Both the position numbers and the translations under genes were made by a program. A stretch of DNA of 64,000 nucleotides from PHAA01 sp022706565 (GTDB lineage: Bacteria; Bacillota; Syntrophomonadia; Syntrophomonadales; Syntrophomonadaceae), in assembly GCA_040769385.1 (NCBI GenBank), contig JAXGLD010000001.1:1-64000 (forward strand). Direction: 5' to 3'. Each line of letters opens with the position of its first letter. The first letter of the stretch is position 1. This document shows, one piece after another, positions 43,098 through 52,534 of this stretch. The notes below the pieces were generated by a model. That model had not been told where the DNA came from, ran no database searches, and worked only from the letters and a program-made list of their open reading frames with translations.

Positions 43098-45791
43098 ATG
43101 AATGAACTAATCGAAGTAATAGGCATCAGAGAAGAAAACTGCACCAATTGTCACCAGTGCATAGCCGTTTGTCCAGTAAAAGTATGCAGCAACGGCAGCG
43201 GCGAGGTGATCAAGTTCGACAATCGTCTATGTGTGGGCTGCGGGCGCTGCATTGAAGTATGTGTGAAAAGCCATGGGGGAGCAGAGACGAAGAGTGCCCG
43301 CTTCTCCATTGATGATGCCGCCCGGTTTGAGCACGATTTACCGGAGCAGCAAATCATAGCCCTGGTCGCCCCATCGGCCCAGAGCAATTTCCCTTTGAGC
43401 CAACTGATCACCGCCCTTAAACGGCTGGGGATCCAACATGTTTATGATGTGTCCTTGGGTGCGGAAATTACCGTAGCTTGTTACCATGACCTGATCGAAC
43501 AAGGTTTGGCGCCCTATCCCATGATATCCACGCCCTGTCCATCCATAATCAGGTTCATAAGGCTCAATCACCCCAAATTAATCGATCATCTAGCCCCCGT
43601 AGGCAGCCCGGTTTCCAACCTGGCCGCTTATGTAAGGCGGCAGCACCCTGAAGCCAAGTTGGCTTTCATCTCTCCTTGCCTGGAAAAGCGCCGCGAGTTC
43701 CAGGAGAATGGTATGGTTGATTACAATGTTACCTTTCGCTCCCTGCAGAACATTTTCGACCAACGCGGCGTCACCTTCGATGGCTTGCCGGATGGTGAGT
43801 TCGACAATCCCGTGGGAGCCGGAATTGCCACCAATTTTTCCACCCCGGGCGGGCTAAAAGAATCTTACCTGTATCACTACCCGGAGACCAGATCCAGCTC
43901 CATAGCCCGGATGGAGGGCATGTATGTTTTCAAGAAATACCTACCCGATCTGGAGAGAGCAATCGCGGCTGGCAAGGACTATCTGCCCCGGATTATCGAT
44001 ATTCTAAGCTGCGACCATGGCTGCAACATGGGCGTAGGCTGTATCAACAAAATCAAGGGAGAAGCCGAGCATGCCATAGCAGTCCGGGCTGAGCAGGCCA
44101 TCATTGACGACCAGGCCAATCAGCGGCTGAAGGAGTGGCTGGCCCAGGTTACCGGGCAAATGAGTTTTGAATACCGGGGTTATACTGATTTATCTTCTCA
44201 ATACCAGCTGAAGATACCCTCGGAGGATCAATTACAGGCTATTTACAGCCAATTGTTCAAAGAAACCGAAAAGGATTTCCGCAACTGTGCAGCCTGTGGT
44301 TATAACTCCTGCTTTCAGATGGCTGTAGCGGTGTTCAATGACTTGAACAAGATTGAAAACTGCCACCTGTACCAGGCAAAGAAACTTATTAAAGAACACC
44401 AAGCTTTGCAGAGTATGCATGACGAGTTGAGCAACCTGTTTAGGACCATGTCGGACGGGGTGATTATGCTTGACCATGATGGGCGCGTCAGACAATCTAA
44501 CCTGGCCGCCCAGCAAATGCTGAGGCGTCGCAGTACAGAGCTCAACGGTATCGATATACATGAGGTGATCAGCGGCAACGGCAAATTGATCCCCGCTCTG
44601 CTCAATAGCGGTGAAGCGTTTTACGATCGAGAATTTTGGCTGACCGGCCGGAGCGGACGGGTGACCGCCTCCGGGATACCGATACACGATGAGGAAAACC
44701 GGATAGAGGGCGCTTCGCTAATATTGAGGTCGATAGACCGAATGCAACAGCTGATCACTAAATTCACCGGAGCCCAGGCTAGTTTCACCTTCGATTCTAT
44801 TATCGGCAAAGACAAGCGGCTGCAGCATTCTATCCGGGTGGCGGCGTCGGCGGGGCGCAATGATTCCACGGTGCTGCTGCAATCGGAGAGCGGCTCGGGC
44901 AAAGAAATGTTTGCCCAGTCCATTCATAACGCTAGTCACCGCTGCAATGAACCCTTCGTAGCCATCAACTGTGCCGCCCTGCCCCGGGAGCTGGTTGCCA
45001 GCGAGTTGTTCGGCTATGTAGAGGGGGCATTTACCGGAGCCCAAAAGGGAGGCCGGCCAGGCAAATTCGAACTGGCCCACAAAGGCACCTTGTTTCTCGA
45101 TGAGATCGGCAGCATGCCCCTGGACCAACAGGCTCTGCTGCTGCGGGCCATACAGGAGAAATCGATCTTAAGGGTGGGCGGAAGTAACGTTATTAAAGTG
45201 GATGTGAGAATTATAGCCGCTTCCAATCAGGATCTGCTGGAATTGGTCGGTGAGGGAAGGTTCCGGGCGGATCTGTATTATCGGCTCAATGTCATTAAAA
45301 TCATCATTCCCCCTCTGAGGGAACGACGCGGGGATATAAGGCTGCTCTTCAGCCATTTTGCCGAGGGTATGTCTCCTCGTTTTGAGCGCCGGGTGACCGA
45401 AGTGGATCCTGAGGTGTTCGAGTATCTGCAGGACTATGATTGGCCAGGTAATGTGCGAGAGCTGCAAAATGTGGTGGAGAGGGTTCTCTTGCTGGCGGAG
45501 GACGGTCATATAACAGTCGATTGCCTGCCCCGCGAGATTACCAGACCGGCAGGATACACCCAGCTCAGGTCAGCCCCGGGACACGGACACAAACCTCGGG
45601 TGGACAGACCCGAGCCGGCAGCGCTATTGAATCGTAACCACCGGAAATCCTATGCCCAGGAGCAGGAGAAAGAGGATATCATTCATGCCTTGAACCGGTT
45701 CGGGGGCAACGTCAGCAAAGCCGCGGCCGAACTGGGCATATCCCGCTACACCCTGTATCGCCGTATGAAAAGCTATGATATCAGCAATTAG
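43098..45791 (+). CDS. FeFe-hydrogenase-like sensor fused to a sigma-54 activator
   Basis: This is an 897-residue fusion. Residues 15-55 hold two 4Fe-4S clusters (Cys15/18/21/25 and 45/48/51/55). Residues 85-320 resemble an H-cluster domain: STPCPSI (Cys147), ISPCLEKRRE (Cys194), ILSCDHGCNMGVGC (Cys305/309/315). Residues 397-422 form a further CxxCGYxxC...C cluster. A PAS domain follows (about 443-550), then an AAA+ domain with SESGSGKE, GAFTGA (643-648) and LFLDEIG, and a Fis helix-turn-helix (NVSKAAAELGISRYTLYRR). It probably reads redox state or H2 and switches on sigma-54 promoters. The first Walker A Gly is Ser. Confidence 0.9.
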   Translation: MNELIEVIGIREENCTNCHQCIAVCPVKVCSNGSGEVIKFDNRLCVGCGRCIEVCVKSHGGAETKSARFSIDDAARFEHDLPEQQIIALVAPSAQSNFPLSQLITALKRLGIQHVYDVSLGAEITVACYHDLIEQGLAPYPMISTPCPSIIRFIRLNHPKLIDHLAPVGSPVSNLAAYVRRQHPEAKLAFISPCLEKRREFQENGMVDYNVTFRSLQNIFDQRGVTFDGLPDGEFDNPVGAGIATNFSTPGGLKESYLYHYPETRSSSIARMEGMYVFKKYLPDLERAIAAGKDYLPRIIDILSCDHGCNMGVGCINKIKGEAEHAIAVRAEQAIIDDQANQRLKEWLAQVTGQMSFEYRGYTDLSSQYQLKIPSEDQLQAIYSQLFKETEKDFRNCAACGYNSCFQMAVAVFNDLNKIENCHLYQAKKLIKEHQALQSMHDELSNLFRTMSDGVIMLDHDGRVRQSNLAAQQMLRRRSTELNGIDIHEVISGNGKLIPALLNSGEAFYDREFWLTGRSGRVTASGIPIHDEENRIEGASLILRSIDRMQQLITKFTGAQASFTFDSIIGKDKRLQHSIRVAASAGRNDSTVLLQSESGSGKEMFAQSIHNASHRCNEPFVAINCAALPRELVASELFGYVEGAFTGAQKGGRPGKFELAHKGTLFLDEIGSMPLDQQALLLRAIQEKSILRVGGSNVIKVDVRIIAASNQDLLELVGEGRFRADLYYRLNVIKIIIPPLRERRGDIRLLFSHFAEGMSPRFERRVTEVDPEVFEYLQDYDWPGNVRELQNVVERVLLLAEDGHITVDCLPREITRPAGYTQLRSAPGHGHKPRVDRPEPAALLNRNHRKSYAQEQEKEDIIHALNRFGGNVSKAAAELGISRYTLYRRMKSYDISN

Positions 45792-45872
45792 GTGGCGAAC
45801 TTGAGGAATTGCGCTCCCCAGGCACAGGGTACTTTATTCTGCCCCGTTTGCCGGTGTCATGGGTACGTCCGT

Positions 45873-48395
45873 CTAAACCACGGGCGTCTTGCCCACGGTC
45901 GGGAAGCGCACATAGAAAGTGGTACCGGTCGGCCCGGTGTCATAATCCAGCCTGGCTTTGTGGCGGTTGGCAATGCTGAAGCAGATTGGCAGGCCCAGCC
46001 CAGTTCCTTTGTCTTTGGTGGTGATAAATGGAGTACCTAGTCTGTCAATGATTGCAGGGGACAAACCGCTCCCTTCATCCTTGATATACAGGACTGCCTC
46101 ATCCCCTTCCTGCCTGGTGCCGATGGTCAGGGTTCCGTGGTCTTTCATGGCCTCCATGGCATTACGGGAAATGTTCAGGATCAGCTGGCGGATCTCATTT
46201 TCGTCCAAAAGAGTCTGATCCGGTTTCCGCAGATCCAGCCTGACATCGATTTCGCGCAGGTTGGCATCGGACTTGATCATCGGATATAACGACTTCACTA
46301 CCGAGTCCAAACAGCGCGGCTGGAGGTCGACCATCTTGTCCCGGGCCATCCCCAGGAATTCGCTGATGATACCGTTGGCCCGGTCCAGTTCTTCGATCAT
46401 CAGCTCGAAAAAGGACAGGTCTTCTGCATACTCGGGCTTGCCGCCCAGCATTTGCAGGAAGCCCCGCACGGTGGTCATCGGATTTCTTATTTCGTGGCCG
46501 ATGCTGGCTGCCATCTGGCCGATCAGGTTGAGGCGGTCCAGGCGGGCCAGCTCTGCTTCCAGCATCTTTTGCCGGGTCAAATCCCGTACGGTCGCCGCCA
46601 CGCATTTCTCGTTGTTCAGTGTTACTGCTACCGCAGATACCTGCAAGCTAACCGGATTCCCGGATTTGTTCCGGGCCCGGATCTCGACATTTTTGACCAC
46701 GCCGTTCTCCTTCAGTTCAGCTAAAACTTGTCTGACTGTTTCCAGGTCATCATCCCATATATGCAAATCTCGCGGGGTTCGGCCGATCACCTCGTCCCGG
46801 GAGAATCCCATTATTTCCAGGCAGCTCTGGTTTACATCCATGAACCGGTAATCCTCCAGGCTGATAATTGCGATCATGTCTGGATTATTGTGAAACACCT
46901 TTTGGAATTTCTTTTCCGATTCCTGCAGGGCTTGCTCGGCTTTTCTGCGCTCGGTGATATCCTTCACATAGATGGTCAGGCCGGTGGGGGATGGATAGGC
47001 ACGGGCCTCGACACCAATGCCTGCGTATCCTATCATGCTCTCAAAACTAATCGCTTTTTTGTCTCTCATGGCCTGGTGATAATGATGGTAGAAATCCCCT
47101 CCGACTGCATGGGGGAACAAATCCCAGAGGTTTCGGCCTACTATATCCTGGACCCTACGCCCGAGCATCTTCTCAGCGGCCTTGTTCCAGTAGGTCACGG
47201 TCCAATTGTGGTCTAAGGTAAAAAAGGCGTCGGTGATGCTCTCAATGGTGTGGACAAGGCTCTGATTGAGGGCGCGGAGTTCCCTGGTCCTTGCTTGCAC
47301 CTGCACTTCCAGGAGATCACGAGCCTGTCTGACTTCCTGTTGCGCCCGGGCCCTGACCACTGCCGACCACAGTCGCTGGATGGTCTCTTTCACCAACTCC
47401 GCTTCGGTTGGGGTCCAGACCCGGGGCAAGAAGCTGTTGACACCCAAAGCTGCTATCCACTTGCCATCTTTCGTCAAACCCCGGCCCAAGTGGGAGGCCG
47501 CCCCTGCGGATGACAGCCAGCGCCTGTGTTGATCGCTTAGGCGGGGATCTGATTGCACATCGTTTATGTTGATACACTTCCCAGATTTGAACCACTCCAC
47601 GGTCTCTTCATCGAAACCATACACGCAGGCGGAATCAGTCGTCTTTACAGTTCCATTGATGACACAGTGTCGGATCACTATCTGCTGTTCGTCCAGTACA
47701 TCACCATACATGACCTGATCCGCGGCGATGTGTTCAGCCAGCACCCGACAGGCCACCAGCTCCGCCTCGACCGGGTCTTCCACCGGGCGCAGCGCATCAT
47801 CGAGTCTCACCAGGTAGGACTTGTGGGCTTCGTTTTCGCGCAGGGCTATTTCAGCCCTTTTACGCATCAGGACCTGCACAATGGAGGGTGCCAGCTTCTC
47901 CAGGATATGTAAGTCGGTTTCACCGTACCCGGAATCCTTGTTGGCCAGACCGATCATGCCAATAATTCGGCCGTTTTCCAATAGCGGCGCCCCTATGAAT
48001 GCAGTCAGGGGGGGATGACCAGGCGGCAGGTCAACCCGGTCCGGTTCAGAACCAAGATCGTTGCTGATCAGCGCCCGCCCTTCCTGCAACACCCGCCCGC
48101 GGATACCATAACGGGCTAAGTTCCGGGGCAATTGCTTCCGCTGGCTATCCGGCACCATCGAGGACGTGAAGCCTTCTCCCTTCATGGCGATACAATCCAT
48201 GGTTCCTTCGTTATTGAGTTCATTGATAAAACCTATCGGGCTGCCGGTCAGTTCCAGGATCACACTGAGGCAAGTCATCCCTAATTCTTCTATGTCTTGA
48301 CAGAACAGGGCATCATGCAGGATGCGGTTAATGCCCACCGTTATGGCCGCATTACTGCAGTTGGTGATGTCCATACTGGATGCTTCTGAAATCAT
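45873..48395 (-). CDS. GAF-PAS hybrid sensor histidine kinase
   Basis: This is an 840-residue cytosolic kinase without membrane segments. Domain order is GAF (about 20-185), a second GAF (about 200-350), a short coiled coil, PAS (about 380-480), PAS (about 495-615), HisKA with SIGHEIRNPMTTVRGF, then HATPase (NISRNAMEAM as N box, KDEGSGL as G1, GTGLGLP as G2). The first GAF (IGFINELNNEG, IRGRVLQEGRAL) is of the type common in anaerobes. No response regulator is adjacent. It converges with the hydrogenase-like regulator gene, so the two sensors may share a theme, but this is inference. Confidence 0.88.
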   Translation of the reverse strand: MISEASSMDITNCSNAAITVGINRILHDALFCQDIEELGMTCLSVILELTGSPIGFINELNNEGTMDCIAMKGEGFTSSMVPDSQRKQLPRNLARYGIRGRVLQEGRALISNDLGSEPDRVDLPPGHPPLTAFIGAPLLENGRIIGMIGLANKDSGYGETDLHILEKLAPSIVQVLMRKRAEIALRENEAHKSYLVRLDDALRPVEDPVEAELVACRVLAEHIAADQVMYGDVLDEQQIVIRHCVINGTVKTTDSACVYGFDEETVEWFKSGKCININDVQSDPRLSDQHRRWLSSAGAASHLGRGLTKDGKWIAALGVNSFLPRVWTPTEAELVKETIQRLWSAVVRARAQQEVRQARDLLEVQVQARTRELRALNQSLVHTIESITDAFFTLDHNWTVTYWNKAAEKMLGRRVQDIVGRNLWDLFPHAVGGDFYHHYHQAMRDKKAISFESMIGYAGIGVEARAYPSPTGLTIYVKDITERRKAEQALQESEKKFQKVFHNNPDMIAIISLEDYRFMDVNQSCLEIMGFSRDEVIGRTPRDLHIWDDDLETVRQVLAELKENGVVKNVEIRARNKSGNPVSLQVSAVAVTLNNEKCVAATVRDLTRQKMLEAELARLDRLNLIGQMAASIGHEIRNPMTTVRGFLQMLGGKPEYAEDLSFFELMIEELDRANGIISEFLGMARDKMVDLQPRCLDSVVKSLYPMIKSDANLREIDVRLDLRKPDQTLLDENEIRQLILNISRNAMEAMKDHGTLTIGTRQEGDEAVLYIKDEGSGLSPAIIDRLGTPFITTKDKGTGLGLPICFSIANRHKARLDYDTGPTGTTFYVRFPTVGKTPVV

Positions 48396-48418
48396 TTCAC
48401 TTCACCTACTCTATTAAT

Positions 48419-48452
48419 CAGGTGGTATTTTCGACCAGGTGGTATTTTCGAC
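48419..48452. repeat. 17-bp perfect tandem duplication
   Basis: CAGGTGGTATTTTCGAC is present twice head-to-tail, just upstream of the kinase start. Confidence 0.9.
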
Positions 48453-48485
48453 GTCGAGAACCGTATCTCCTTTTACGAGCCCCGA

Positions 48486-48518
48486 GGCATGGGGACGGTT
48501 TGAGACCACTAAAAAAAC
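48486..48518. repeat. Dispersed repeats related to 33.04 kb and 25.03 kb
   Basis: GGCATGGGGACGGTT (48486-48500) is the exact inverse of 33039-33053. The next part, ACGGTTTGAGACCACT then As, matches 25034-25057. Confidence 0.6.
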
Positions 48519-48536
48519 CGGCCTCGTTGGGCCGGT
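48511..48536 (-). terminator. Rho-independent terminator of sepF
   Basis: On the minus strand ACCGGCC-CAACGA-GGCCGGT is followed by seven T (48517-48511). Confidence 0.9.
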
Positions 48537-48561
48537 CCTCTCCTTGAGTTATGTAGGATTC

Positions 48562-48996
48562 TTAATCTCTAAAATCTCTATAGGATCGCAGAATTTTCTC
48601 GCTGGGCAGGGAAAAGGTGGTCTTGCCGTCCGGGGTAACCTCTACTCCCGATGGGGCGAACAGGAAAACCTTGCAGCCAATCTGCTGACTGGTCCCGTCC
48701 AGCCCATAGGCTGCTCCGCTGACAAAATCGATGATCTTCTTGGAGATCTCGATCGGTGTCATCTCAAAATTCACGATGACCTGTTTCCGGCTCTTGAGAT
48801 GTTCGGTGATGGCCTGAGCTTCTTCAAAGTTGGTTGGTTCGCAAACCACGACTTTCTGGCCCCGTGCCGAAGGAAGCCCTACTACGTGCGATGCCTTGCC
48901 TTCATTTGCCGATGTTGCGGGCTGGAAGCCGTATTCCTCGTCATATTCCTCCTCCAGTCCAAACCAATACATTATCTTCTCCTTGACACTGCTCAT
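48562..48996 (-). CDS. sepF: Cell division protein SepF
   Basis: This 144-residue protein has a short N-terminal amphipathic helix (SSVKEKIMYWFGLEEE) for membrane binding, an acidic linker, and the SepF core (VVVCEPTNFEEAQAITEHL, VIVNFEMT, IDFVSGAAYGLDG, FLFAPSGVEV). SepF bundles FtsZ at the division site in Gram-positive bacteria. Start ATG 48996 follows GGGGGAGGAAG; the upstream frame to 49056 is not needed. A strong terminator follows. It is usually in the dcw/ylm cluster, so its isolated position is slightly unusual. Confidence 0.93.
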   Translation of the reverse strand: MSSVKEKIMYWFGLEEEYDEEYGFQPATSANEGKASHVVGLPSARGQKVVVCEPTNFEEAQAITEHLKSRKQVIVNFEMTPIEISKKIIDFVSGAAYGLDGTSQQIGCKVFLFAPSGVEVTPDGKTTFSLPSEKILRSYRDFRD

Positions 48997-49321
48997 ACCG
49001 CTTCTTCCTCCCCCTATCGTCTGCATTTGCCTTTCTTCCCGGCGCAGGAGCCTCACCGCCGCTACGATCCGCTATCCCGACGGCATTGTTTCAACATTAT
49101 TTACATAATATCCCGATAAATCTAATTTTTCCACAACTTTTTAAATTTTTTTGTCTAAATTTTCGGCTTCGCCCTCAATTCGACTGCAGCAAAGCCGATT
49201 TGTCGGGCTGGCCCGCGCTGCGGAGGAGTAGAAAAACAGCCCCGGGCAGCTATCCCCCAAATAGTCAAGATGGCGGTTTTTTAGGATTTTGAACAGGTTC
49301 GCGGACTGTGAAAACCGAGGA
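48997..49321. other. Intergenic; contains the 5' part of a duplicated block
   Basis: From about 49285 the sequence matches the block at 50906 onward. No gene is supported between sepF and this block. Confidence 0.5.
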
Positions 49322-49367
49322 CCAAAAGAAAGCGTTCCTTGACTCTGGTTACGAGACCAAGGAACGC
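49322..49367 (-). terminator. Terminator of the beta-oxidation operon (copy A)
   Basis: GCGTTCCTTG/CAAGGAACGC 10-bp stem, followed on the minus strand by TTTCTTTTGG. A near-identical copy lies at 50942-50987. Confidence 0.75.
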
Positions 49368-49398
49368 GTGTCGGAAAAGCCAAGTGGACCTCCCTGGA

Positions 49399-50745
49399 TT
49401 AGGCCAACCGGTTGGAGCGGCGCCAGATACCCTGGGCGGTTGCAGCCTTTATGAGGTCATCGCGGACGGCGGGATGGGCGATATTGATCAGTCCTTCCGC
49501 CCGCTGCCAGACTGACATGCCCTTCATTGCATATTTGCCATATTCAGTTACTACATAATCGGCTACCGAGCGAGGATCGGTAACGATGCCTCCCGGCGCC
49601 AGGGTGGGCACTATCCTGGTCTGGACTTGACCTTCGGGGCTTATGTTGGCTGAGGGCATGCAGATAAAGGACTTGCCGCCCTTGGATTCCCATCCGGCCA
49701 GAACGAAATCCAGCTGGCCGCCTGTGCCGCTGATATGGCGGATGCCGGAAGATTCTGCGTTTACCTGCCCGTACAGGTCGATTTCAATGGAGTTGTTGAT
49801 GGTGATGAGATTGTCATTGAGGGCAGCTACGGCCGGTTTATTGGTATAGTTGACCGGATAGGTAGCGCATACGGGATTGTCGTCAATGAAATCGTAAAGT
49901 ATCTCGGTGCCAAGGGCGAAGGTATAGACCATTTTGCCGGGATCGATATTCTTGCGCTTACCGGTCAGACGGCCGGCCTCGTACATATACACGTAGGCAT
50001 CCACCAGCATTTCGGTGTGGCAGCCCAGATCCTTCAGGTTGGATTCAGCGATAGCCATGCCGATGGCATTGGGCATGCCCCCTATTCCCAGTTGAATACA
50101 GCAGCCATCAGTGATTTCTTCCAATATCAGAGCGGCCACTTTGTTGTCCACCTCAGTGGGGGGTGGGGCTGGAACAAGCGCCAGCGGATGATTGCTGCCT
50201 TCCACGATATAGTCGACCTCAGAAATATGGATCCCTTCTTCATAACCACCTAAACAACGAGGTTGTTTGTCATTTACCTCTACGATGACAATTTTGGCCC
50301 GATCACAGACCGCCCGAGTGAAGCTGCATTGAGGGCCGAAATTGAAGAAGCCCTTTTTGTCAATTGGCGCAACCTGTATCATGGCTACATCCAGAGGTTC
50401 GATTCTCTCCCGGATGTACCGGGGCACCTCGGAGTATTTTATCGGGGAATAGTAGAAAGGTTTGCCGGCCTTGGCGATCTTCCGATCAGCTCCGGAAACG
50501 TGCCAGCTGTGCCATACAAACGATTCGCCGGTTGGATCAACCTCATTAACGGCCGTGGGATAAGGATTAACCGTTGACCAGATCTTGACGTCGGTCAACT
50601 CATCTTTTCTTTTGGCCAAGGCCTGATCCAAGTCCCGCACTTGTCCGCAGAACTCCCCGTAGTCGATCCAGTCGCCGGACTTGACCACCTTTACCGCCTG
50701 GTCGGCAGTGACCAGTTTACTCTGGTATTCCTTTGCATAGTTCAC
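49399..50745 (-). CDS. Acetyl-CoA hydrolase/transferase family CoA-transferase (butyryl-CoA:acetate type)
   Basis: This 448-residue family I-like CoA-transferase has the catalytic Glu in LGCHTEMLVDAYVYM, GIGGMPNAIGMAIA, and the late GTGGQLDFVLAGWESKGG. It swaps CoA between short-chain acids, for example activating butyrate at the cost of acetyl-CoA. It starts at GTG 50745 behind AAAGGAGGGG. It lies 379 bp beyond the second CoA-transferase gene and could have its own start. Exact acid specificity cannot be read. Confidence 0.88.
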   Translation of the reverse strand: MNYAKEYQSKLVTADQAVKVVKSGDWIDYGEFCGQVRDLDQALAKRKDELTDVKIWSTVNPYPTAVNEVDPTGESFVWHSWHVSGADRKIAKAGKPFYYSPIKYSEVPRYIRERIEPLDVAMIQVAPIDKKGFFNFGPQCSFTRAVCDRAKIVIVEVNDKQPRCLGGYEEGIHISEVDYIVEGSNHPLALVPAPPPTEVDNKVAALILEEITDGCCIQLGIGGMPNAIGMAIAESNLKDLGCHTEMLVDAYVYMYEAGRLTGKRKNIDPGKMVYTFALGTEILYDFIDDNPVCATYPVNYTNKPAVAALNDNLITINNSIEIDLYGQVNAESSGIRHISGTGGQLDFVLAGWESKGGKSFICMPSANISPEGQVQTRIVPTLAPGGIVTDPRSVADYVVTEYGKYAMKGMSVWQRAEGLINIAHPAVRDDLIKAATAQGIWRRSNRLA

Positions 50746-50905
50746 AACAATCCCCTCCTTTAAAAATAAAATATATGTAAAAACCTAGGCTCGGATGCCA
50801 ACCGACGGAGTCAGTATGTTCCTTGCCTTGTTTAAATCTCTCTATCTGGGCGGCAGAATTCCACCCGCTTGTCCTGAGTGCGGGTACGCATAATGGTTTA
50901 ACGGG

Positions 50906-51040
50906 ATTTTGAACAGGTTAGCGGGCTGTGAGATCCGTGGACCAAAAGAAAGCGTTCCTTGACCCTGGTTATAGGACCAAGGAACGTGTTTCGGAAAAGC
51001 CTAGTGGGGCCACCCTCGATTAGGCCAACCGCTGCAGCGG
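50906..51040 (-). pseudogene. Duplicated 3' end of a CoA-transferase gene plus its terminator
   Basis: About 135 bp match 49285-49421 (spacing 1620-1621 bp). On the minus strand the block ends a reading PLQRLA-stop, the counterpart of RSNRLA-stop in the CoA-transferase at 49399. It is not joined to any open frame. It is a relic of a tandem duplication, or of replacement of one gene copy. Confidence 0.65.
50942..50987 (-). terminator. Terminator-like hairpin, copy B
   Basis: GCGTTCCTTG/CAAGGAACGT stem with TTTCTTTTGG after it on the minus strand, as in copy A. It lies between the two CoA-transferase genes and may reduce readthrough into the last one. Confidence 0.7.
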
Positions 51041-51124
51041 AATTACCTGGCCATCATCCTTTTGGCTTGGATTCTGTTACACATACCCATAATATACTCT
51101 TTTTGGATTAAAGTTTCCAGCGCC

Positions 51125-52474
51125 TTATTTTACACTGGCCATGCTGGCAAACGGGTAGAAATTCCTCCTCAGGCTGGCAGTCAGTTCCCCGCGCAGGTCG
51201 GGATGCGCCACCGCGATCAATTCCTTGGCCCGCTCGGTCCTCGATTTGTAACGCAGGTTGGCAATGCCATATTCAGTAATAACATACTGGGCATACGTAC
51301 GGGGGACAGTGACCGGGGAGCCCAGCGGCAGCTCCGGCACGATAGCCGAGATTAATGAGCCGTCTTTCCCCCTCCTTGACGAATAGAGCAAGGTAATCCC
51401 CTTGCCCCCCGGCGCCCAAAAGGAACCGATCATGAAATCCAGTTGGCCGCCGGAACCGCTCACCTGGGTATGCCCAACTCCCTCAGAATTGATCTGCCCG
51501 CTGAAGTCTACCATCAAGGCCATATTCATGGCTACCATATTGGGATGCCGGGCAATGATCCCAGGATTATTGGTATAGGAAGAGGGATGAAACTCGCAAG
51601 CCGGGTTCTCCCGTACGTATTCATACATCTCCGCATCACCCATACAGAAGGTGGCGACGGTTACACCTTTGTGCAATGGTTTCCGTTTATTGGTGACAAT
51701 ACCCTTGGCCACCAGTTGGGGGAGGCCGATGGGAAACATCTCGGTCAGTACCCCCAGGTCCTTCTTGCCATCCAGACCAGCGACCACTGCTTCGGGAATG
51801 CCGCCAATGCCCATCTGAATGGTATCGCCGTCATTGATCAGTTCCAATACATAAGCGGCAATACATCGGTCGGTCGCGGTAGGGGTTCCCCGGCCGAAGG
51901 TCGGTATTTGGGTGGAGTTTTCCACGAAGTAATCGAACTCCGAGATGTGCATCCAGTTATTCCCGTAAATTATCGGCAGCTGGTCATTAACCTCGCCGAT
52001 AGTCACCCGTTGTTTTCCGGACGCCTTTCCCTCCCGGATGGTGTCCATGGTATAAAAATTGGTCAGACCCAGATTAACATACCCATTGGCATTGGGCGGT
52101 GTTACCTGGGCGATGAATACATCCGATTTGTGCCAGATTTTATCGGCCAGATCGGAGCTTTGGACCGGGTAGAATTCAGCCTGCTTGGTATTGTTCATCC
52201 TCCGGCCGGTTGCGATGCTGAAGGCTGGCATGTAGTTGATATGACCGTCCAGTGGCAGCATGAAATCCGGGTCCTGAAATTTGAATGGATACAGACCGAT
52301 GGTATCAAGTATCCTTACCCCCTTTAATTCCTGCCACCTGTCAAGAATAGCATTGAATATATCCGGCGTGCCGGAGCCTATAGCAAGTCCGGTACCAACG
52401 ACATCGCCCGATTCCACCTTGCTGGCCGCTTCCGTTATGGATATCAGTTTAGACTGGTATTCTTTTTTCCACAT
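51125..52474 (-). CDS. Second acetyl-CoA hydrolase/transferase family CoA-transferase
   Basis: This 449-residue protein belongs to the same family as its downstream neighbour, with the catalytic Glu in LGVLTEMFPIGLPQL, GIGGIPEAVVAGL and GSGGQLDFMIGSF. The N-terminal MWKKEYQSKLISITEA aligns with the other copy. Start ATG 52474 lies behind GGGGGGTATAGCA; the frame to 52528 is a non-coding extension. Gene order places it in the beta-oxidation operon, where it probably activates the incoming acid or recovers acetate. Confidence 0.88.
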   Translation of the reverse strand: MWKKEYQSKLISITEAASKVESGDVVGTGLAIGSGTPDIFNAILDRWQELKGVRILDTIGLYPFKFQDPDFMLPLDGHINYMPAFSIATGRRMNNTKQAEFYPVQSSDLADKIWHKSDVFIAQVTPPNANGYVNLGLTNFYTMDTIREGKASGKQRVTIGEVNDQLPIIYGNNWMHISEFDYFVENSTQIPTFGRGTPTATDRCIAAYVLELINDGDTIQMGIGGIPEAVVAGLDGKKDLGVLTEMFPIGLPQLVAKGIVTNKRKPLHKGVTVATFCMGDAEMYEYVRENPACEFHPSSYTNNPGIIARHPNMVAMNMALMVDFSGQINSEGVGHTQVSGSGGQLDFMIGSFWAPGGKGITLLYSSRRGKDGSLISAIVPELPLGSPVTVPRTYAQYVITEYGIANLRYKSRTERAKELIAVAHPDLRGELTASLRRNFYPFASMASVK

Positions 52475-52534
52475 TGCTATACCCCCCTTTATACAGTAGT
52501 CAATTGCTCCACACGAACCAAATGACATTAACCT

